Shown here: positions 22,044 through 24,145 of the stretch, piece by piece | Position numbering within the stretch: position 1 is the stretch's first letter | How the letters are laid out: the number at the start of each line of letters is the position of its first letter | Assembly: GCA_017416505.1 (NCBI GenBank) | Contig: JAFQCI010000151.1 | Coordinates: 1 to 24,145 of the forward strand | DNA from: Lachnospiraceae bacterium | Lineage (GTDB): Bacteria; Bacillota_A; Clostridia; Lachnospirales; Lachnospiraceae | DNA length: 24,145 bases | Reading direction: 5' to 3' | The notes under the pieces: model-generated | Seen by the model: only the letters and a program-made list of their open reading frames with translations | What the model was told of the DNA's origin: nothing | The model's database searches: none | Program-made: the position numbers and the translations under genes

Positions 22044-23960
22044 TTATGACTTTGTTAGTTTTTCTAATATTTCATTACTTCGTAAGATAAACTTCGTCAT
22101 AGCATCTGCATCCAATGGACTATGGGACAATAATGCCAAATCATAAATCTGCTGACATACCATATCGGTATATTCTGCCTCATTATTTTCTAATACATAT
22201 TGTACCAAAGGATGGTTTAAATTAAGAACCAAAGTCTGTTGTCCCATACCGAACATCGCAGGGTCCATATTTCCACCCATGCTGTATAGTTTCATCATTT
22301 CCTGCATTCTACGACTTTCTTCCGATAATGTTATCATAGCAGATATGGAAGAATTTTTCAACTTTTCAGCCGAAACTGATAAGTTTTCTTTATTTAATGC
22401 CTTCTTAAACAACTCTTCCAGCTTTGTAGACGCTTCTTTTAATTCTTCTTCACTGCCTTCTTCCTTCAATGTATCCGTAATATCTGCATCGATACGAAGG
22501 AATTTTACATCCTGGTTCGCCTGCTCTAAATGAGTAATAAATGGTGTATCAATATTGTGGGTTAAAATTACAGCCTGCATACCCTGTTCTTTAAATAAAT
22601 TAATGTATTGGGACTGTCCTGTTACGTCAGTTACATAAAATACTTTGTTTTCATGTTTTTCCTTGGCTGCTTCTAAATATTCCGGTAAAGTCTGGTACAC
22701 ATCATCCAAATTCTTAAACAGAATATAGTCTTTCATCTTATCATTAAACTTTTCATCCTTTAAACATCCAAATTTAATAAATGGACTTAAATCATCCCAG
22801 TATTTTTCGTAATTTTCCTTTTCAGTTTTGCACATACCAGATAACTTATCTGCTACCTTTTTGGTGATGTAATCTGAGATTTTACGGACAAATCCATCGT
22901 TTTGTAATGCACTTCTTGATACATTTAAAGGTAAGTCCGGACAATCAATAACACCCTTTAATAACAGTAAAAATTCCGGAATGACTTCTTTGATGTTATC
23001 TGCAATAAATACCTGATTATTATATAACTTAATGGTTCCTTCCAAAGAATCATACTGACTGTTAAACTTAGGGAAGTAAAGAATACCTTTTAAATTAAAT
23101 GGATAATCCATATTTAAATGAATCCAGAACAAAGGCTCTTTATAGTCATGAAATACCTTACGGTAAAATTCTCTATATTCTTCCTCTGTGCAGTCGTTTG
23201 GATGCTTGGTCCATAATGGAGTTGGGTCATTGATTGGAACTTCCTTTGGTTCTTCCTGTACTTCTTGGTTTTCCTCTGTCTTGGCTTCTGCTTCTTCCAC
23301 TACTTCTTCTGTCTTTTCTTCCTTTACAGCATCTTCATTGGTAAAATAAATTTCAACCGGCATGAAAGAACAATATTTCTCAATTACTTCTTTTGCACGA
23401 TATTCATTGGAAAATTCATAACTGTCTTCATTCAAATATAAAGTAATCTCTGTACCTCTAGTAGTCTTAGTACCGGTTTCCATGGAATATTCTGTACCGC
23501 CATCACATTCCCAATATACAGGTTCTGCACCTTCTTTATAGGATAAAGTCTGAATGGTTACTTTTTGTGCTACCATAAATGCAGAATAAAATCCTAAACC
23601 AAAATGTCCGATAATCTGGTCTTCATTGGTCTTATCCTTATATTTTTCAATAAAGTCTGCCGCACCAGAAAAAGCAATCTGATTGATATACTGTTCTACT
23701 TCTTCCTTCGTCATACCTAAACCATTATCAATAAATGTAATGGTCTTATCTTTTTGACTTACTAAAACATCAATTCGATATGTTTCATCTTCTGGTTCAT
23801 TAAAATCTCCCATTAATGCTAATTTCTTTAACTTGGTTACAGCATCGCAGCCATTTGAAATTAATTCACGGAAAAATATGTCATGGTCGGAATACAACCA
23901 TTTTTTAATAATAGGAAAAATATTTTCGCTGTTAATTGATAAACTACCTTTACTTGCCAT
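22044..23960 (-). CDS. htpG: Molecular chaperone HtpG (Hsp90)
   Basis: HtpG is the bacterial Hsp90, an ATP-driven dimeric chaperone. The 638-residue product has the GHKL ATP site with ELISNGCDA, IDNGLGMT and GHFGLGFYSAFMVA, the middle domain (YFPKFNSQYDSLEG, LPLNVSRSALQND) and the C-terminal dimerisation region. A strongly acidic segment between the N and middle domains (about 209-247, many Glu with Val and Ala) is longer than in E. coli HtpG and resembles the charged linker of eukaryotic Hsp90. AAGGAG precedes the ATG. No CIRCE or other heat-shock operator is visible in the 46 bases before element copy D. Confidence 0.97.
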   Translation of the reverse strand: MASKGSLSINSENIFPIIKKWLYSDHDIFFRELISNGCDAVTKLKKLALMGDFNEPEDETYRIDVLVSQKDKTITFIDNGLGMTKEEVEQYINQIAFSGAADFIEKYKDKTNEDQIIGHFGLGFYSAFMVAQKVTIQTLSYKEGAEPVYWECDGGTEYSMETGTKTTRGTEITLYLNEDSYEFSNEYRAKEVIEKYCSFMPVEIYFTNEDAVKEEKTEEVVEEAEAKTEENQEVQEEPKEVPINDPTPLWTKHPNDCTEEEYREFYRKVFHDYKEPLFWIHLNMDYPFNLKGILYFPKFNSQYDSLEGTIKLYNNQVFIADNIKEVIPEFLLLLKGVIDCPDLPLNVSRSALQNDGFVRKISDYITKKVADKLSGMCKTEKENYEKYWDDLSPFIKFGCLKDEKFNDKMKDYILFKNLDDVYQTLPEYLEAAKEKHENKVFYVTDVTGQSQYINLFKEQGMQAVILTHNIDTPFITHLEQANQDVKFLRIDADITDTLKEEGSEEELKEASTKLEELFKKALNKENLSVSAEKLKNSSISAMITLSEESRRMQEMMKLYSMGGNMDPAMFGMGQQTLVLNLNHPLVQYVLENNEAEYTDMVCQQIYDLALLSHSPLDADAMTKFILRSNEILEKLTKS

Positions 23961-24006
23961 TATGATACATCTCCTTATATTTCATACATCTGTTATTAGT
24001 TATTAT

Positions 24007-24145
24007 GTTACTGTTCACTCGTACCTCGTAAACAGTAACAATTCGCAGGCTCATTTAGAGTTTTGCTTCGCAAAAGGAGCCTGCGAACTCCTGAATCACG
24101 TTCTTACGCACCAAAACAGCAAGTGTTTTGGTGCTGTCTGTACAG
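24007..24145 (+). mobile_element. Three-hairpin mini-element, copy D (subfamily 2), cut by right edge
   Basis: This copy is nearly identical to copy B. It starts GTTACTGTTCA and has hairpin 2 with perfect TTCGCAGGCTC/GAGCCTGCGAA, the linker CTCCTGAATCA...TTACG, and hairpin 3 GCACCAAAACA/TGTTTTGGTGC around GCAAG. The window stops 4 bases before the expected end. The left flank is GTTATTAT (23999-24006); its duplicate, if present, lies outside. It sits 46 bases upstream of the htpG start, so it could separate htpG from its promoter or from an upstream gene. Confidence 0.9.

Overview
The window looks like a chromosomal segment of a low-GC, spore-forming member of the Clostridia, most probably a Lachnospiraceae relative. 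The support is an alpha/beta-type small acid-soluble spore protein, a type III glutamine synthetase, a fused FolB-FolK protein, AGGAGG-type ribosome binding sites, and the gene orders infC-rpmI-rplT and tig-clpP-clpX-engB. All convincing protein genes lie on the minus strand, so the text is best read from the right end to the left.

Layout from right to left: htpG, signal peptidase I and a lipoprotein gene; a spore-protein gene with a clear terminator; tig, clpP, clpX and engB (protein folding and proteolysis, then ribosome assembly); fabH; a hisC-like aminotransferase; glnA type III, a small membrane protein, folC, an HD-domain hydrolase, folP and folBK (a folate block); a greA-type factor with pheA; a ppx-ppk1 polyphosphate pair; then the infC-rpmI-rplT operon with its L20-type attenuator leader, and a tRNA-Pro cut by the left edge. 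Several starts were moved inward to the codon that follows the ribosome binding site. infC most probably starts at AUU.

The most notable content is not coding. A family of very short, transposase-less, structured elements is scattered between the genes. There are three complete copies (132, 143 and 143 bp), a fourth cut by the right edge, and two 26-bp 'solo' hairpins. Full copies have ends GTTACTGTWCA/TGTACAGTAAC and fold into three consecutive hairpins joined by a conserved single-stranded linker. Three insertions, including one 26-bp solo, are flanked by exact 8-bp direct repeats, and a fourth by a 7/8 match, so they look like true transposition products. Two subfamilies have almost completely different stem sequences but the same stem lengths, loops and linkers. 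That pattern suggests selection on the folded RNA or single-stranded DNA. Three of the six copies sit exactly on stop codons (infC, hisC, HD gene); at infC the insertion appears to have changed TAA to TAG without losing the stop. I cannot assign this family to a known insertion sequence or RNA class from the sequence alone.

The remaining genes are ordinary housekeeping genes with intact catalytic motifs. No transposase, phage gene, CRISPR array or defence gene was seen.
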